From CAZRQL01 sp964602415 (GTDB lineage Bacteria > Bacteroidota > Bacteroidia > Cytophagales > Flammeovirgaceae): a stretch of DNA of 32,371 nucleotides. The DNA is taken from contig CAZRQL010000033.1 of assembly GCA_964602415.1 (NCBI GenBank), forward strand, positions 1 to 32,371, read 5' to 3'. The notes beneath the pieces are model-generated. The model saw nothing but the letters and a program-made list of their open reading frames with translations, searched no databases and was not told the origin of the DNA. Position numbers and translations under genes: made by a program. Below, piece by piece: positions 1 through 8,666 of the stretch; positions within the stretch are counted from its first letter, which is position 1, and each line of letters starts with the position of its first letter.

Positions 1-174
1 GTGCCAAGGCCTTAATTAGGTGTTGTAAATATAGCTTGAGAATTCTAAATACCCATAATGTCAATTTTATTTACTCTCACCATTCCTAAAAGCACTGTGT
101 TGATACATGTAATTTTTTATCAAAAAACTTACCAAAACCTTATCTGTTTGTATTACCCCTAAAATCTGATTGTT

Positions 175-1746
175 ATGTCAAGACAAAAACTTACAAGGCG
201 CAATTTCACGACCAAGTTATTGGGGGCTTCTTTGGCTTTTCCTTTGATAGAGGCCTGCTCTTCGTCTGACCCCAAGCCGGTCAATCCTTCGCTCCCTAAG
301 GTAACCCTAACCTCACCCAAAGCAGGCGAATCCTTTTTGGTAGGCAGCACACTGAGCATCCGCTGGACAGCCGAAAACATCAGCACCTTGCAAATCGACT
401 TCAGTTCCAACAACGGGGCTTCATGGCAGACACTGTTCGGCAATGTAGCGGCTTCGGGTGGCAGGTACGATTGGGTGTTGCCTAACACAGTTGCTGACAA
501 CTATAAATTACGTATTTTACACCCGACCAACAAAACCGTACTTGCGGTTTCCGACACATTTAAGGTAGTGGCTCAAGGTACCCCTATGGCCTCCTTTGTG
601 AGTCCCAAGTCAGGAGACAGCTTGGTGGCCAATCAAGTTTTCAAAGTTGAGTGGACTTCTCAAAACGTTCAAAGCCTTGACCTGCTCTTTGCCTCCAACG
701 GCAGCAACTTCGAGACCATCGCTTCCAATGTACCCGCTTCCCAAACTTCACTCGAATGGACGGTGCCGGCTTCAGAAACCTCCAACGCAAGGCTTCGACT
801 CGTTGATAGCAGTTCCAAAACCGTTTTGGCCAATTCTGCCAATTTTAGTATTGTGGGCAAGACAGCCCAAATCACCAAACCTACAGCGGGACAAATCGTT
901 GCACCGGGCAAACCTTTTGATATTACTTGGGTGAGTTTCAATGTTGCCAATATCAAAATAGAACTTTCGCAAGATGGGGGCAGCAATTGGGTAGTTTTGG
1001 CCGACAACCAGCCCGCCGTCAATGCTAAATACACTTGGGACGTACCCGCAAATTTTTCGGGCAATAACTTCAGAATTAGGCTTGTAGATAAAACAGATGC
1101 TAAAATACTTTCTACTTCAGGGGCTTTTAGTATCAAAGACTCTGTTCCCACAGCGAGTTTTACCGCTCAACCCGCCTCAGGGGAGGTATTGGCAGGCGGC
1201 GAAAAAATTGAGATCAAATGGACGGCATCCGATGTGAGCAACCTCAAAATTCAGTTCTCCTCCAACAACGGCAGTACGTGGTTGGATGTAGCCACCCGCA
1301 CCGCTTCCGAAGGAATTTACACTTGGACAGTCAACAACCTAAGTTCTACCCAATGCAAGCTGCGATTGCTTGACGGGCAAGACAATAAAGAACTTTCCGT
1401 TTCCAATACATTTAGGGTCAGAGAAGCCAAAGAAGTTGATATAGCCGTTCACACAGAACTTGATACAGTGGGTAATTTGAAAGTGTTTAATAGCTTTTTT
1501 AGCTCAACCAATGTATCCGTACAAAGGACAGCGACCTCTACCTTTTTGATACACAAAATGATATGTACCCACCAATCTTGTCCAGTGGCTTGGCAGCAAA
1601 ACAACGACAGGTATTTTTGCAGTTGCCACGGTTCTACATTTGCCAAAAGCGGCAGCGTAACCAATGGCCCTGCCTCTTCGCCTTTGCAGACTTATGAATA
1701 CAAATACAAGTCTTCTGAAAACAAGGTATTTGTTTATCCTTCGTAA
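175..1746 (+). CDS. Exported Rieske [2Fe-2S] protein with four Kre9/KNH-like repeat modules
   Basis: This is a probable exported redox protein of 523 residues. The N-terminus has a twin-arginine motif (TRRNF, residues 7-11), a hydrophobic stretch and a candidate lipobox ending at Cys28, followed by a Ser/Pro-rich linker. Four repeats of about 90 residues follow (roughly 40-130, 135-225, 228-320 and 325-415). Each has a conserved W and a FSSNNG..W type strand, typical of Ser-Thr-rich Kre9/KNH beta-sandwich modules. The C-terminal 100 residues form a Rieske domain: cluster ligands Cys464, His466, Cys482 and His485, with Cys469 and Cys484 placed for the usual disulfide. All six residues are present, so a working cluster is expected. 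The repeats probably act as a stalk that holds the cluster away from the membrane. The redox partner is unknown; no cytochrome b or oxygenase subunit is next to it. The gene stands alone and ends in a strong terminator. Confidence 0.88.
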   Translation: MSRQKLTRRNFTTKLLGASLAFPLIEACSSSDPKPVNPSLPKVTLTSPKAGESFLVGSTLSIRWTAENISTLQIDFSSNNGASWQTLFGNVAASGGRYDWVLPNTVADNYKLRILHPTNKTVLAVSDTFKVVAQGTPMASFVSPKSGDSLVANQVFKVEWTSQNVQSLDLLFASNGSNFETIASNVPASQTSLEWTVPASETSNARLRLVDSSSKTVLANSANFSIVGKTAQITKPTAGQIVAPGKPFDITWVSFNVANIKIELSQDGGSNWVVLADNQPAVNAKYTWDVPANFSGNNFRIRLVDKTDAKILSTSGAFSIKDSVPTASFTAQPASGEVLAGGEKIEIKWTASDVSNLKIQFSSNNGSTWLDVATRTASEGIYTWTVNNLSSTQCKLRLLDGQDNKELSVSNTFRVREAKEVDIAVHTELDTVGNLKVFNSFFSSTNVSVQRTATSTFLIHKMICTHQSCPVAWQQNNDRYFCSCHGSTFAKSGSVTNGPASSPLQTYEYKYKSSENKVFVYPS

Positions 1747-1766
1747 TTAGGATTTATCAGTTTTTA

Positions 1767-1802
1767 AATCCTCAGCTTCTTCTGAAGTTGGGGATTTTTT
1801 TT
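1767..1802 (+). terminator. Rho-independent terminator of the Rieske gene
   Basis: A 13 bp stem (two G-U pairs) with a TTCT loop is followed by a run of eight T. It lies 20 bases after the Rieske stop codon. The last T bases form part of the stop codon of the convergent patatin gene, so the intergenic space is fully used. Confidence 0.85.
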
Positions 1803-2931
1803 AGCGATTGAGGTATTTTTCGATTACTTCTTTAGTTTTATTATACCCATTACTAATTCTTTTTTCGATGATGCTCTTATTGGCTACCAAAGGGTCATCT
1901 ATTTCAGTTGAAAAGTCGGGCTCAATCAAAACATACTCAACAGGTTGTAACTTTTTAGGAAAGTGTACACTGTTCAAACTGTATTTTAAAAGTTCGTTGT
2001 TAATCTCATGTTTAATCTCATTTAAAGTGATAAAATCTTCTATATCTCTTTTTGCGATTTCGCCAATAGCTATATCTAACATAGACCTAATAGCGATATT
2101 GGCGATGTCTTTTTTTTCTGTGTCATGATGATATAAGTTTCGATTTGCAGCATTTAGTATAATTATTAGATGCGATGAATCAGCATCTAAATTATTCAGT
2201 ATGTCTTGAATCGGGACTACAACTCTAAGACCCCCGTCTACGAGTTGTTTTAAATTCTCTTTTTTTGTATTTAAATTCACTTGCGGCGGATACAAAATTG
2301 GCATACTCATGGTTGAAATAAGTGCCTGAATAAAGTTTTCATCATCTGTGAGATCTGAACTTCTAATTACATGATATTTTCCATCGTTCAATGAGACCAA
2401 ACCGCAAGAAAATAATGTGTCGCCAAAATCTTTTAAAGATACAGAGTTTTTTATTAGAGAATGTAGTGGATTAATATCTGCTAAGGATTTAAATTGAGCA
2501 AAGTTTTTACTAAATTCATTAGAAATTCTAAGCACTTCTTTTTCCCTAAATCGTTTTGAAAAAATAATTTTCAAAAGGTTTCTGTGCTTGATTTTATATT
2601 CTTTGAAAAAATATTTGATTATGGTTTTAAAATTAGTTTTGAAACTGAGTTGATTATTTTTAGATTCAGTATCTATAAAATCAGAGTTCATGACTGCTTT
2701 TGCGCCATTTTGCGCAATACAATTCCAAACCTCTTGAAGTTTTTCAATTTTATTTGCTCCTACAAATGCCCCGTTTATAGCACCTACTGAAACCCCAGCG
2801 ATGTAATCATATTTCATTATATGACTTGTAGGGTTAATTAAGTGCCAATTCTCATTAAGAAATTTGATGGCTCCAAATTGGAAAGCACCTTTAAAGCCAC
2901 CAGCACTAAGCACCAGACTATATTTTTTCAC
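1801..2931 (-). CDS. Patatin-like phospholipase
   Basis: The 376-residue protein has the complete patatin signature. The glycine-rich oxyanion loop AGGFKGAFQFG is at residues 10-20, the nucleophile elbow GVSVG at 46-50 with Ser48, and the second dyad residue Asp232 in a DGG motif. Patatin-fold enzymes are Ser-Asp acyl hydrolases that release fatty acids from lipids. There is no signal peptide, so a cytoplasmic or membrane-associated site is likely. The start is GTG: an in-frame stop lies just upstream and the conserved fold begins at residue 4, so no ATG start is possible. The C-terminal third (after about residue 270) is not recognised. The gene is AT-richer than its neighbours. It is convergent with the Rieske gene and downstream of the Sco gene in the same direction, 87 bases away. 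Confidence 0.88.
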   Translation of the reverse strand: MKKYSLVLSAGGFKGAFQFGAIKFLNENWHLINPTSHIMKYDYIAGVSVGAINGAFVGANKIEKLQEVWNCIAQNGAKAVMNSDFIDTESKNNQLSFKTNFKTIIKYFFKEYKIKHRNLLKIIFSKRFREKEVLRISNEFSKNFAQFKSLADINPLHSLIKNSVSLKDFGDTLFSCGLVSLNDGKYHVIRSSDLTDDENFIQALISTMSMPILYPPQVNLNTKKENLKQLVDGGLRVVVPIQDILNNLDADSSHLIIILNAANRNLYHHDTEKKDIANIAIRSMLDIAIGEIAKRDIEDFITLNEIKHEINNELLKYSLNSVHFPKKLQPVEYVLIEPDFSTEIDDPLVANKSIIEKRISNGYNKTKEVIEKYLNR

Positions 2932-3018
2932 TACGAATGAGTTGCACTAATCAAATCAGAAAATGTTGATAAAAAACTCTTGACAGGAAACGTATTTTTG
3001 GGAAAATACACAGCATTA

Positions 3019-3705
3019 CTAATTGTACTCCTTAAGCAATATCTTCACTTCTGTAATAAGCCTGTCCATGTCTTCGCGGTCTGTCCCTTGGTATATGCCC
3101 CGCACAATTTTGTCTTTATCCACCAAAATCACTTTATCCGAATGTAAAAAAAGATTGTTGGGGTCATTGGTTTTGGATACGGGCAAAAAATAGCCGCATT
3201 TTGCCAAATTGTACAACGACTCTCTATCACCGGTCAAAAACCTCCAATGGCTGTAAAGAGCTTGATAATTTTGAGCGTAAGATTCTAACTTTTCGGGGGT
3301 ATCTGTCTCCGGATCAACGCTGTGTGAGAGTATGATTACATCATTCTGTTTGGCAAAAGCTGATTGTACCCTGCTGAGTTGCGAAGACATATCCAGACAG
3401 ATATTGGTACAAGTGCTAAAAAAGAAGTTGGAAATCAAAACTTTACCTTCAAAAGTAGTCAAATTTACAGGGTTTCCTTTTTGGTCTATAAGATTGAAGT
3501 CAGGTATTCTGTGCCCTTTGACACTATCTTGGGGACACTCAGGACTTGACATCAAAGTGTACCGAGTCAAAACGCCTTGGGTTTCGTCATCTTCTATGAT
3601 TTCGAGGCTGAATTTGTTTTCTCCAAAAAAATAAAGGAACAAAACTATAAAAGCCGGAATCACCAGCATAACGCTCAAAATTCCGACTTTTTTCATTGGC
3701 ATCAT
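3019..3705 (-). CDS. Sco1/SenC-family copper-delivery protein
   Basis: This is a membrane-anchored thioredoxin-fold protein of 228 residues. One hydrophobic anchor (about 8-27) precedes the Sco domain. The copper-binding set is complete: Cys99 and Cys103 in CTNIC, and His188 in FLHSDK. Sco proteins load or reduce the CuA site of cytochrome c oxidase subunit II, which fits the position directly after oxidase subunits III and IV on the same strand (12 bases after subunit IV). Three ATG codons (residues 1, 2 and 4) could be the start; the first is used here. A further Cys pair around residues 57 and 170 is not part of the standard motif. Confidence 0.9.
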   Translation of the reverse strand: MMPMKKVGILSVMLVIPAFIVLFLYFFGENKFSLEIIEDDETQGVLTRYTLMSSPECPQDSVKGHRIPDFNLIDQKGNPVNLTTFEGKVLISNFFFSTCTNICLDMSSQLSRVQSAFAKQNDVIILSHSVDPETDTPEKLESYAQNYQALYSHWRFLTGDRESLYNLAKCGYFLPVSKTNDPNNLFLHSDKVILVDKDKIVRGIYQGTDREDMDRLITEVKILLKEYN

Positions 3706-3717
3706 ATTTATCAGTTT

Positions 3718-4059
3718 TTATTGTCCCATGTATTTGCCCAGCGCGCGGGGGAATATATCACCGCCTTCTACCAGCAAAGCCACCAACAACCATACGACGA
3801 AAACAAGGGGAAACAGCACCGACCACTTCAAAGGTTTGACCTCGTGGCCAAGGTGCATAAATTCCGAAACTATGTAATAGGCTTTTACGATAGTAAGAGC
3901 CAAAAACAAGATGGCCAAAACCACTTTTGAAGTATTGAGCGTAAAAGCTATCAGGTACTCAACGGCAGTTACCAAAGCCAAAATCCCGGCTACTGTCCAT
4001 ATTTTTTTGATTTTTGCCTTAGAGCGTTCTTCGGCAGAGAGATTCATGTCGTGTGCCAT
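3718..4059 (-). CDS. Cytochrome c oxidase subunit IV, caa3 type
   Basis: A 113-residue membrane protein with three hydrophobic segments (about 25-45, 48-68 and 80-100) after a charged N-terminus. The pattern and size fit the prokaryotic subunit IV family (COX4_pro) of the cytochrome c oxidase / quinol oxidase superfamily. A conserved-looking segment around HLGHEVKPLKW links helices two and three. It begins 7 bases after the subunit III stop codon and is followed after 12 bases by the Sco gene, so the three are almost certainly co-transcribed. It is probably a structural or assembly subunit; it carries no cofactor ligands. Confidence 0.85.
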   Translation of the reverse strand: MAHDMNLSAEERSKAKIKKIWTVAGILALVTAVEYLIAFTLNTSKVVLAILFLALTIVKAYYIVSEFMHLGHEVKPLKWSVLFPLVFVVWLLVALLVEGGDIFPRALGKYMGQ

Positions 4060-4066
4060 ATTTGAA

Positions 4067-4813
4067 TTAGATTAGATAGAACAAAGTAAATACAAAAACC
4101 CAAACCAAATCCACAAAGTGCCAATACAGCCCTACTTTTTCGACCATCTCATAGTGGCCTCTTCTGGCATAAACTCCCATGACCACATTGTAGAAAATAA
4201 TGATATTGATAACCACGCCACTCAGTACGTGAGTGCCATGAAAACCCGTAATAAAAAAGAAAAAGTCCGCAAAAGCAGGAGGGCCATACTGGTTTTTGAC
4301 AAGGTTTGCCCCTTCAAAAAGTGTCCCGTCTGATAGCATGGTGGGCGTACCCGTCCCTGTAATGAAGTGAGTCCACTCCCAAGCCTGACAACCCAAAAAG
4401 GCTGCGCCGCCCACGATAGTCCAAAGCATCCACTTTTCAACTCCGGCTTGATCCATACGCTCACCGGCTTCCACCGCCAACACCATCGTAACACTACTCA
4501 ATATCAATATGAAAGTCATCAAGCCCACAAATACCAAGGGCAGATAAGTGCCATGAAAGAATGGAAAAGCGTCAAATACCCTTTCAGGCACTGGCCAGTA
4601 GGCATCTGAAAACTTGAAGTCTTCACTCGCACCCGAGTAGGCAGGGTGCAAAAACCGAATGACTCCGTAAGAAATTAAAAGAGCCGAAAAGGTAAAAGCA
4701 TCCGAAAGCAAGAAAAACCACATCATTAACTTGCCGTAGCTTGCGCTCATGGGTGAACTTCCACCGTCCCAGATGCTCTTTTGGCCATTGGTAACAACCG
4801 TAGCAGTACTCAT
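4067..4813 (-). CDS. Cytochrome c oxidase subunit III
   Basis: This 248-residue integral membrane protein belongs to the heme-copper oxidase subunit III family. It has five or more helices, and the C-terminal helices contain ITGFHGTHVLSGV and YWHFVDLVWVFVFTLFYLI, the hallmark segments of the family. Subunit III stabilises the catalytic core and proton uptake. The ORF can be read from 4858, but the ATG at 4813 (MSTATVV) is preferred: the added upstream residues look non-conserved and follow a typical AT-rich leader. Subunits I and II are not in the window. The gene sits between a DUF6029 barrel gene (112 bases upstream) and subunit IV (7 bases downstream). Confidence 0.9.
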   Translation of the reverse strand: MSTATVVTNGQKSIWDGGSSPMSASYGKLMMWFFLLSDAFTFSALLISYGVIRFLHPAYSGASEDFKFSDAYWPVPERVFDAFPFFHGTYLPLVFVGLMTFILILSSVTMVLAVEAGERMDQAGVEKWMLWTIVGGAAFLGCQAWEWTHFITGTGTPTMLSDGTLFEGANLVKNQYGPPAFADFFFFITGFHGTHVLSGVVINIIIFYNVVMGVYARRGHYEMVEKVGLYWHFVDLVWVFVFTLFYLI

Positions 4814-4925
4814 CTTTTTTATGTTAAATTTTGCGCAATATGCTAATACAAGAGCCAAAAATCCAAATTTGGTTACGAAAAAAACAATAGATTATGAGTT
4901 TTAGCCCTCACTGCACGACAGTTTT

Positions 4926-6581
4926 TTAGAAACTGGAGCTTAAGTTGAACGAAAATCCATTGGTTGCGGGAACGATTCGGCAAACTCCACCCACACACAA
5001 AACCCCCTCGCGCTGTCTGCCGTAGCCAAAAGCAATTCGGGTAGTACCCCTAATAATGCCTGCTTGGGCTGAAATGAAATGTATGCGTTTGTCAGGGTTG
5101 TTGTTGCCCATGTTATACTCGTCGAAGATGGCAAAAAAGAACTTGGGGGATATGGTGTACTCCGCCAACACCATTGCCCAGTCTCCCCTATCTTGATCGG
5201 TTTTAAGGTATTGAAATTCAGTACGAATGGTATGTTTGGGCTTGATTTTGTATTGCAACTCTACGATGCCAATATTGGAAAAAATAGTGCCTTTAAAATC
5301 GGGGGCTACATCCACCACAACCCCGTTGTCGTTGAGTACCATATTGATATAAGTAAGGGTGTATTTGAATTTTTTGGAGACTTTTTTGGACAGTTCTATA
5401 TTAAAATCTCGGTAAAAAGTTTCACTTCCCAAAGCAAAAAAGTCTGACTGATAGCCAATTATACTATCTTTTTGGGTTATGGGCGGCTTTTTGTCTATTG
5501 AGCGGATGTTTGAGAAGTTAATGGATATATCTGTGCCGTATTCGCCGCCCAGCAGCGAGCCTTTGGGTATTTTGTAGTTGATGTCCAATTGCAAAGCCAT
5601 TTCGCCGTTGATGCTGGTGGCATAGGGATATAGGGTAGGCAGGCGGTAGGTGTGAAGTCGCGTGGATACAGGTAAATAGTTGATATCCAATACAAAAGCC
5701 TGCTGATTGCGGTCGCTTTTGAAGGACATATTGTCCAATCTTTTGGCAGAGAGATTGATGCCCAAGCCTTTTTGGCTGTATCCCAAGTTGAGCAGAAGCC
5801 CTTGACCATGCCTGTAAATGAGTTTATTGACCAAGTTGGGGTCATTGACTTTGTAGGCGTATTCTGCACTGAAACTATAAGCCCCCCTCAATATATTGAG
5901 TCTTGCAGAGCCGGCGGCGACGTTTTCGGGTAGTTTTAGGGTAGGGCTGTCGTCGCGTTGGTATTTGCTGACTATGCTTGCTCCCAAATTGATTTGTGTA
6001 TTACTTTCTTTTAGTTTGTTTATCAATGAGTTAAGGTTTATATCGGCGTTGAGTCCCCTCACAGTTCCTTCCCCTACATCAAAAAAGAACCGCTGCTTGG
6101 CTATGAGTCCGCTGAGTTGCAGCCCTTCTACGGGTTTGAAGCGCACCCTGACTCCATCGAATGAGTTGTCAAACCCAAGTCCCCACTCCCAATAACCCCT
6201 CAACACCATACCGCTGCCAAATTGTTCGTAAAAGTTCCCAATTGTAACTTCCAAGTTATCAACTTTATAGCTTGCAAAACGGTTGGCGATGCCGCCCCCT
6301 TTGTAGCGCGAATCAAAGCCGGGAAGTACCGGATTGTAGGTTTCGTAGCGCACGCCAAAAGTAAAATCGCCCCTTGTGTAAGTAAAATTCGCGTACACAT
6401 TCGAGGCAATTTTTTCGGGGACTTCTGCTGCACGAATTGAGGAATCGGACTTGTAATATTGAGCATCCCATTGGAAAAATCCATGCAATTCGCCCTGATC
6501 GGTCTTTTTTTCTTCTTGTGCCCATGCCAATAGGGGTAAGAACCATAATAGTATGATTGCGGTCTGGAGTTGTTTAGTCAT
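4926..6581 (-). CDS. DUF6029 family outer-membrane beta-barrel protein
   Basis: The 551-residue protein has a cleavable signal peptide (about 1-21, ending AWA-Q) and then many alternating amphipathic strands, ending in FNLSSSF with a terminal Phe, as expected of an outer-membrane barrel. The N-terminal stretch with SNVYANFTYTRGDFTFGVRYE, FDSRYKGGG and VTIGNFYEQFGSG closely resembles my memory of the DUF6029 family, which is confined to Bacteroidota and lacks an assigned role. It is encoded just upstream of the oxidase genes on the same strand, so it may share their transcript, but the 112-base gap could hold a separate promoter. No cofactor or catalytic motif was seen. Confidence 0.78.
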   Translation of the reverse strand: MTKQLQTAIILLWFLPLLAWAQEEKKTDQGELHGFFQWDAQYYKSDSSIRAAEVPEKIASNVYANFTYTRGDFTFGVRYETYNPVLPGFDSRYKGGGIANRFASYKVDNLEVTIGNFYEQFGSGMVLRGYWEWGLGFDNSFDGVRVRFKPVEGLQLSGLIAKQRFFFDVGEGTVRGLNADINLNSLINKLKESNTQINLGASIVSKYQRDDSPTLKLPENVAAGSARLNILRGAYSFSAEYAYKVNDPNLVNKLIYRHGQGLLLNLGYSQKGLGINLSAKRLDNMSFKSDRNQQAFVLDINYLPVSTRLHTYRLPTLYPYATSINGEMALQLDINYKIPKGSLLGGEYGTDISINFSNIRSIDKKPPITQKDSIIGYQSDFFALGSETFYRDFNIELSKKVSKKFKYTLTYINMVLNDNGVVVDVAPDFKGTIFSNIGIVELQYKIKPKHTIRTEFQYLKTDQDRGDWAMVLAEYTISPKFFFAIFDEYNMGNNNPDKRIHFISAQAGIIRGTTRIAFGYGRQREGVLCVGGVCRIVPATNGFSFNLSSSF

Positions 6582-6687
6582 TGGAATTTTTTGGCCAAAA
6601 ATGTGATTTTTATACCGTATTTAAAAAAACAAGGCATAATTTTTGGTAATAAGTAAAAATTACTGATTAATCAACACATATAACCTG

Positions 6688-7518
6688 ATGCAAGTTTTTA
6701 CGATAGAGACCGGAAATTTTAAACTTGATGGGGGAGCCATGTTTGGGGTCGTGCCCAAAAGTATTTGGCAAAAGTCTGTTCCTGCCGATGAAAACAATAT
6801 GTGCAATTGGGCAATGCGCTGTTTGCTTGTAGAGCACGAGGGACGGGTGATTTTGGTGGATACAGGCATGGGGTACAAGCAAGACCAGAAGTTTTTTGGA
6901 TATTATTATCTGAATGGAGACGATACGCTCGAAAAGTCTTTGAACCGTCTGGGCTTTGGTTTTCAAGATATTACCGATGTTTTTTTGACACATTTGCATT
7001 TTGACCACTGCGGCGGAGCTATCAAAAGAGAGGGAGAGGTTTTGCTGCCCACTTTCCCCAATGCTCGTTTTTGGAGCAATCAGTCCCATTGGAAATGGGC
7101 AACCGAACCCAATGCCCGCGAGAAAGCCTCATTTTTGAAAGAGAATATTTTACCCATAAAAGAAAGCGGGCAGCTCAACTTTGTAGAAAGTACTGATTTT
7201 GAGGGTATATTTGAAATATTTTTTGCCAGCGGACACACCGAATCCATGATGTGCCCCATCATCAACTACAAAAACCACAAACTGGCTTATTGTGCTGATT
7301 TGCTGCCTTCTCATGCCCATATTCCTCTGCCTTACGTCATGGGCTACGATACCCGTCCGTTGGTTACGCTTGAGGAAAAAAAGATTTTTTTGGATAGGGC
7401 TGTTGAAGAGGAGATTGTTTTGGTATTTGAGCACGATACGCAAGTTGAGGCATGCACTCTGCAAAGAACAGAGAGAGGAATTAGAATGGATAAGATTCTC
7501 AGAATAGCTGATTTGTAA
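6688..7518 (+). CDS. Metallo-beta-lactamase-fold hydrolase, lactonase-like group
   Basis: A 276-residue cytoplasmic hydrolase without a signal peptide. The dinuclear metal site is complete: His102, His104, Asp106 and His107 (HLHFDH), His183 in GHTES, the bridging Asp204 in CADLLPS and His249 in FEHDT. Length, motif spacing and the Asp204 context fit the YtnP/AHL-lactonase-like branch of the superfamily. Members of this branch cleave lactones or related esters, but substrate cannot be read from the sequence. It is divergent from the DUF6029 gene, with about 106 bases between the two starts. A 39-residue lipoprotein gene follows 73 bases later. Confidence 0.88.
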   Translation: MQVFTIETGNFKLDGGAMFGVVPKSIWQKSVPADENNMCNWAMRCLLVEHEGRVILVDTGMGYKQDQKFFGYYYLNGDDTLEKSLNRLGFGFQDITDVFLTHLHFDHCGGAIKREGEVLLPTFPNARFWSNQSHWKWATEPNAREKASFLKENILPIKESGQLNFVESTDFEGIFEIFFASGHTESMMCPIINYKNHKLAYCADLLPSHAHIPLPYVMGYDTRPLVTLEEKKIFLDRAVEEEIVLVFEHDTQVEACTLQRTERGIRMDKILRIADL

Positions 7519-7591
7519 AAAATTATCAATACTTATCATAGTCAATATCATCATTTGCATTGCTATCCCGTTATACTTAAAAAATATCAAA

Positions 7592-7711
7592 ATGAAAAAG
7601 TTTTTTGCTCTGATGTTGGTTTTGGTGGCTTTTGCGGTTTCTGCTTGTCATACCTATAAAGTCTGCCCTACTTATGCGAAAAAGTCTCAAAATCAGACTT
7701 CTCAACAGTAG
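7592..7711 (+). CDS. Small lipoprotein (39 aa)
   Basis: A short ORF with a well-formed lipoprotein signal: Met-Lys-Lys, a hydrophobic core, then the lipobox AVSAC at residues 15-19. The mature part is only about 20 residues (CHTYKVCPTYAKKSQNQTSQQ), with a second Cys at residue 25. A CxTYKxCPxYxK pattern after the lipid cysteine is, as far as I recall, seen in other tiny Bacteroidota lipoproteins, which argues that it is real. It starts with ATG, ends in TAG, and lies between the hydrolase and panB genes on the same strand. Its function is unknown. Confidence 0.7.
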   Translation: MKKFFALMLVLVAFAVSACHTYKVCPTYAKKSQNQTSQQ

Positions 7712-7847
7712 TTTTTTTCTCACATTTTTCAGGGGCTGCCTTATTAGGTGGCTCTTTTGCTATTAGATTTGGTTTGTTTTATTTTTTGAGTCTTTGCTAT
7801 GTTTGAATAATTCGACAAAGCCAATAGATTTGTCTCAAACAATTTTC

Positions 7848-8666
7848 ATGTCCATACATAAAACTGATTCCAAAAAAGTTACGACCCACCGCCTTGCGGA
7901 AATGAAACTGCGCGGCGAAAAAATTACTATGCTCACTGCCTACGACTACACCATGGCCAAACTGCTCGATCAAGCCGGTGTGGATGTACTATTGGTTGGC
8001 GATTCGGCCTCCAATGTCATGGCAGGCAACGAAACCACCCTTCCCATCACATTGGATGAGATGATTTATCATGCCAAATCGGTAGTCAAAGCCGTCAATA
8101 GGGCTTTGGTGGTCGTTGATGTGCCATTCGGGTACTATCAAGGCAACTCTTCTGAGGCCTTGAGGTCTGCCATCCGAATTATGAAAGAGTCGGGGGGACA
8201 TGCCGTCAAAATGGAAGGCGGCTCAGAGATAAAAGAGTCGGTGATGCGCGTACTCAGTGCCGGCGTTCCGGTGATGGGGCACTTGGGTTTGACCCCTCAA
8301 TCTATCTATAAATTTGGCACTTATAGCGTCAGAGCCAAAGAGGAAGCAGAAGCACAAAAGCTATTTGAAGATGCCTTGCTCTTGCAAGATTGCGGCTGCT
8401 TCGCGTTGGTATTGGAAAAAATCCCCGCTGAGCTGGGGCTTAAAGTGGCCAAGAGTCTGTCCATTCCTGTGATAGGGATAGGGGCAGGGGCGGGCGTGGA
8501 CGGTCAGGTGTTGGTCAGCCATGATATGTTGGGGCTTACCCAAGAGTTCAAGCCAAGGTTTTTAAGGCTCTACGCAAACTTGACTGAACACATCAAAGCA
8601 GCAGTACAGCAGTACAATCACGATGTCAAGGCAGGAGAATTTCCAAACGAGGCGGAGAGCTATTAG
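7848..8666 (+). CDS. panB: 3-methyl-2-oxobutanoate hydroxymethyltransferase
   Basis: PanB transfers a hydroxymethyl group from 5,10-methylene-tetrahydrofolate to 2-oxoisovalerate to give ketopantoate, the first committed step of pantothenate and CoA synthesis. At 272 residues it matches the usual length (about 264). The magnesium ligands Asp52, Asp91 and Glu123 and the catalytic Glu190 all align with the E. coli residues 45, 84, 114 and 181. Conserved blocks LVGDSASNV, VDVPFGYY, GHLGLTPQS and IGIGAG are present. An in-frame ATG lies 18 codons upstream, but the start at 7848 (MSIHKTDSKK) gives the family-like N-terminus. Its stop overlaps the stop codon of the convergent gene by four bases. 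No other pan genes are nearby. Confidence 0.95.
   Translation: MSIHKTDSKKVTTHRLAEMKLRGEKITMLTAYDYTMAKLLDQAGVDVLLVGDSASNVMAGNETTLPITLDEMIYHAKSVVKAVNRALVVVDVPFGYYQGNSSEALRSAIRIMKESGGHAVKMEGGSEIKESVMRVLSAGVPVMGHLGLTPQSIYKFGTYSVRAKEEAEAQKLFEDALLLQDCGCFALVLEKIPAELGLKVAKSLSIPVIGIGAGAGVDGQVLVSHDMLGLTQEFKPRFLRLYANLTEHIKAAVQQYNHDVKAGEFPNEAESY

Noticed and set aside
669..1151. Long antisense ORF inside the Rieske gene (160 codons, minus strand)
   Set aside because: Shadow frame of a well-supported gene; no motif and no signal of its own.
2992..3009. Hairpin GTATTTT/AAAATAC after the Sco gene as a terminator
   Set aside because: The stem is short and AT-rich and no T-run follows on the minus strand; too weak to list.
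4814..4858. Upstream start of oxidase subunit III at 4858
   Set aside because: The extra 15 residues look unrelated to the family, and the ATG at 4813 gives the usual short hydrophilic N-terminus.
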